DNA of 64,000 nt from Nitrospira sp. Its GTDB lineage: Bacteria > Nitrospirota > Nitrospiria > Nitrospirales > Nitrospiraceae. The position numbers and the translations under genes are program-made. The stretch covers positions 271,203 to 335,202 of the forward strand of contig JALHPO010000003.1 in assembly GCA_022842445.1 (NCBI GenBank), given 5' to 3'. Below, in pieces: positions 62,259 through 64,000 of the stretch; position 1 is the first letter of the stretch; every line of letters begins with the position of its first letter. Under the pieces are notes generated by a model, which worked only from the letters and a program-made list of their open reading frames with translations, made no database searches and was not told the DNA's origin.

Positions 62259-64000
62259 TTACTCACCGACCTTCTCGACCAGTACTCGATAATGACTCGC
62301 TTCCGATTCCAGCGCCTCTTGGAGCAACACTTTGTGGCCATCGTTCTTGAGGCTCATCGGCACATTCTTGATCGGCTCACCCGCATCCAGCCAGACTTCC
62401 AGCTGCTCGCCGGCATCCATCATTTCCAATTTCAGCTTCGTCTTCACGTAATTGAGCGGACAGGCCACGCCACGCAGGTCGTACACCGGCGCGCCGGCCT
62501 GAGCCGGAACAGCCGTGGTCACCTCGGCTGGCGCCGGCGGGGCCGGCGCTTGTACTTCCTGCACCGGGGCCAATTTCAGATCCTTGCCCATCTGTTCGGT
62601 CGCCGCCCGACAGGCATCGACGAATCCCTTTGCAAAGGCCATCTTTTCGCGCGCCGATTGCTCCGTCGTCTCCTTCGGACCGAGATCACCAACGGTCTGA
62701 TTCAAATTCCTGTAGATCGGAGACACCATGCCCTTTTGGGCAATCCGGCTGTCGAATTCAATGAAGGTTTCGGAATCGGTCGATGGCTCAAGCCCCTCCG
62801 TCACCAGCAATGCTTTGGCCGCCGCCAGCACCGCACGGTACGACTTGTTCACGGAGACGGAATACTGGTGATTGTCCACCAGGAGTTTCGCCTGGTAGAG
62901 CTCCTGATCGGCTTCGAGAATGCCGTTTTCGATCATTTCAAGGGCACCTCCGGCGCATTCGCCCGGCCCAAGATCTTCGAGAATAAACTCGTCTTCCCCC
63001 TCCCAATCATAATAATAGGTCGAGTCCTCCTCATAGGCCGGAACGATCGTGTAGGGGATCAATTCATCCTTCAATTTGTTTTTCCCCACACGGACGATGA
63101 AGCCCGGAAGGCCTTCGTTCGCCAGGCGGTCGCGGCGATAGACATCGATTAAATGAGTGAGCGCAGCCGGCACCGCTTTGGCCGGCAGTTTGACCGTCAT
63201 CTGGCCGATACGGGGCGTGCCGTTGACGGAACCGCCCAGATGCAATTCATAGTGCGGGGCGACATGGTTCCCCAGGCGTTTGCCGACCCCGTGCAGGCCG
63301 ATCGTAGAAATGTGGTGCTGCGCGCAGGAATTGTGGCAACCGCTGATTTTCACATCGACGCCCGCCAGGTCCTCCGGCACCCGGCCTGCCGGAAACACCT
63401 CGGCCAGCGCACGTGCCAGTCCCTTGGAGGATGTAATGCCCAATCCGCAAGTATCGGTGCCGGGACAGGCAATAATATCCTCGACCAATTCGGCTCCCGG
63501 GTCGGCCAAGCCGTGCAGGGACAGATCGTCGTAGAGAGCCTCGACCTGACTCTCGGGAATCCATCGGATTACGAGATTCTGATTGATCGTGGTCCGGAGA
63601 TTGCCATTGGAATAGCGCTCCGCAAGATCCGCCACAACGAGCAGCTGCTCCGACGTAATGTCGCCCATGAACAATTTGACGGCTGCAGTGGCGTATCCAG
63701 CTTGCTTTTGCGGCACCACGTTTGTCCGTTTCCACATCTGAAACGGTGTCTCATGCCCGATGTGACCGGCATGTCCATTTCCATTCGTTGCAGCAGGGCT
63801 CGATCCGCTTTTAGCCGGCATGATCAGCGCCGTCGGTTCATCCTGATGTTGGAGGAGCCGAATCCCCTGATCCTTGGGAAGACTGTGACCCATCGAGGCA
63901 TAGGCCGCTTCCCATCGACGCTTGAATTCCTCGAACCCCAATTTATCGATGACGAACTTCAGACGGGCCTTATTCCGGTTCTTCCGATTACCCAACGTAT
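62259..64000 (-). CDS. Ferredoxin-type sulfite reductase fused to TusA domain (N-terminal part cut by window end)
   Basis: The frame is open to the right edge: the listed start is an internal TTG. The visible part holds the half-repeat of siroheme sulfite/nitrite reductases with both cysteine motifs: ACPGTDTCGLGITSSKG (C-x5-C) and ISGCHNSCAQHH (C-x3-C), which bind siroheme and an iron-sulfur cluster. After an alanine/proline-rich linker a TusA/SirA-type domain follows: YDLRGVACPLNYVKTKLKLE. The operon context favours reduction of sulfite to sulfide over nitrite. It is the first visible gene of the operon. Confidence 0.9.
   Translation of the reverse strand, partial: TLGNRKNRNKARLKFVIDKLGFEEFKRRWEAAYASMGHSLPKDQGIRLLQHQDEPTALIMPAKSGSSPAATNGNGHAGHIGHETPFQMWKRTNVVPQKQAGYATAAVKLFMGDITSEQLLVVADLAERYSNGNLRTTINQNLVIRWIPESQVEALYDDLSLHGLADPGAELVEDIIACPGTDTCGLGITSSKGLARALAEVFPAGRVPEDLAGVDVKISGCHNSCAQHHISTIGLHGVGKRLGNHVAPHYELHLGGSVNGTPRIGQMTVKLPAKAVPAALTHLIDVYRRDRLANEGLPGFIVRVGKNKLKDELIPYTIVPAYEEDSTYYYDWEGEDEFILEDLGPGECAGGALEMIENGILEADQELYQAKLLVDNHQYSVSVNKSYRAVLAAAKALLVTEGLEPSTDSETFIEFDSRIAQKGMVSPIYRNLNQTVGDLGPKETTEQSAREKMAFAKGFVDACRAATEQMGKDLKLAPVQEVQAPAPPAPAEVTTAVPAQAGAPVYDLRGVACPLNYVKTKLKLEMMDAGEQLEVWLDAGEPIKNVPMSLKNDGHKVLLQEALESEASHYRVLVEKVGE

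Overview
The window is a GC-rich bacterial chromosome segment. Its gene content fits a Gram-negative, autotroph-like member of the Nitrospirota, probably Nitrospira-like. This assignment is inferred from gene content and style, not from a marker gene: outer-membrane porin and Pal, an assimilatory APS-reductase sulfate pathway with fused CysNC, multi-copy 'PCP_red' repeat proteins, and a complete aromatic amino-acid operon. No rRNA is present. One tRNA, tRNA-Arg(TCG), was found.

Layout. 1-1904 is the N-terminal part of a minus-strand FtsK that runs off the left edge. 2014-9979 is a minus-strand phosphate regulon: porin, pstS, pstC, pstA, pstB, phoU. PstC and PstA carry large extracytoplasmic insertions, and 11-bp-periodic Pho-box-like repeats lie upstream of both pstS and the porin. 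10142-13300 holds small envelope and stress genes (msrA, a PilZ protein, pal, small ORFs). 13610-29678 is an integrated mobile island in the 5' part of tRNA-Arg. It is flanked by an 18-bp direct repeat and by a 12-bp inverted repeat placed symmetrically inside both ends.

The island encodes a tyrosine integrase coupled to a serine resolvase, a possible HUH-type replication protein divergent from a tight cassette of small genes with a ribbon-helix-helix protein, and several likely defence genes: a PIN-like protein, an AlbA_2/Schlafen-type protein with an unknown partner, an unknown 420-aa protein next to an Mrr-like nuclease, a GIY-YIG nuclease, and an HNH nuclease with Vsr and a C5 cytosine methyltransferase. 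It also holds fused remnants of an ATPase gene and of a second methyltransferase gene.

After the island come aroK-aroE-SDR-trmI (minus); an RpoD-family sigma factor, lipB and a glutamate dehydrogenase (plus); then a mixed region with a ComEA-like protein, an IS3 remnant, a D,D-carboxypeptidase and an FG-GAP lipoprotein. 42413-53325 is a long minus-strand block. It starts with pheA-hisC-aroF-tyrA-aroA-cmk-plsC-rpsA, which links aromatic amino-acid synthesis to CMP kinase, lipid acylation and ribosomal protein S1, and ends with sppA, an HU/IHF protein and a PCP_red repeat protein. 53507-56434 is yebC-ruvA-[cysteine-rich secreted protein]-ruvB without ruvC. 57661-64000 is a sulfate assimilation operon reading, in order of transcription, sulfite reductase-TusA fusion, cysH, a TrpD-like gene, cysD, cysNC.

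The strongest leads for something undescribed are the island's unknown 420-aa/Mrr cassette, the HUH/small-gene module, the rare 5'-end tRNA integration with a stranded promoter, and the modified Pst transporter. All functional names come from reading motifs by eye; no database search was run.
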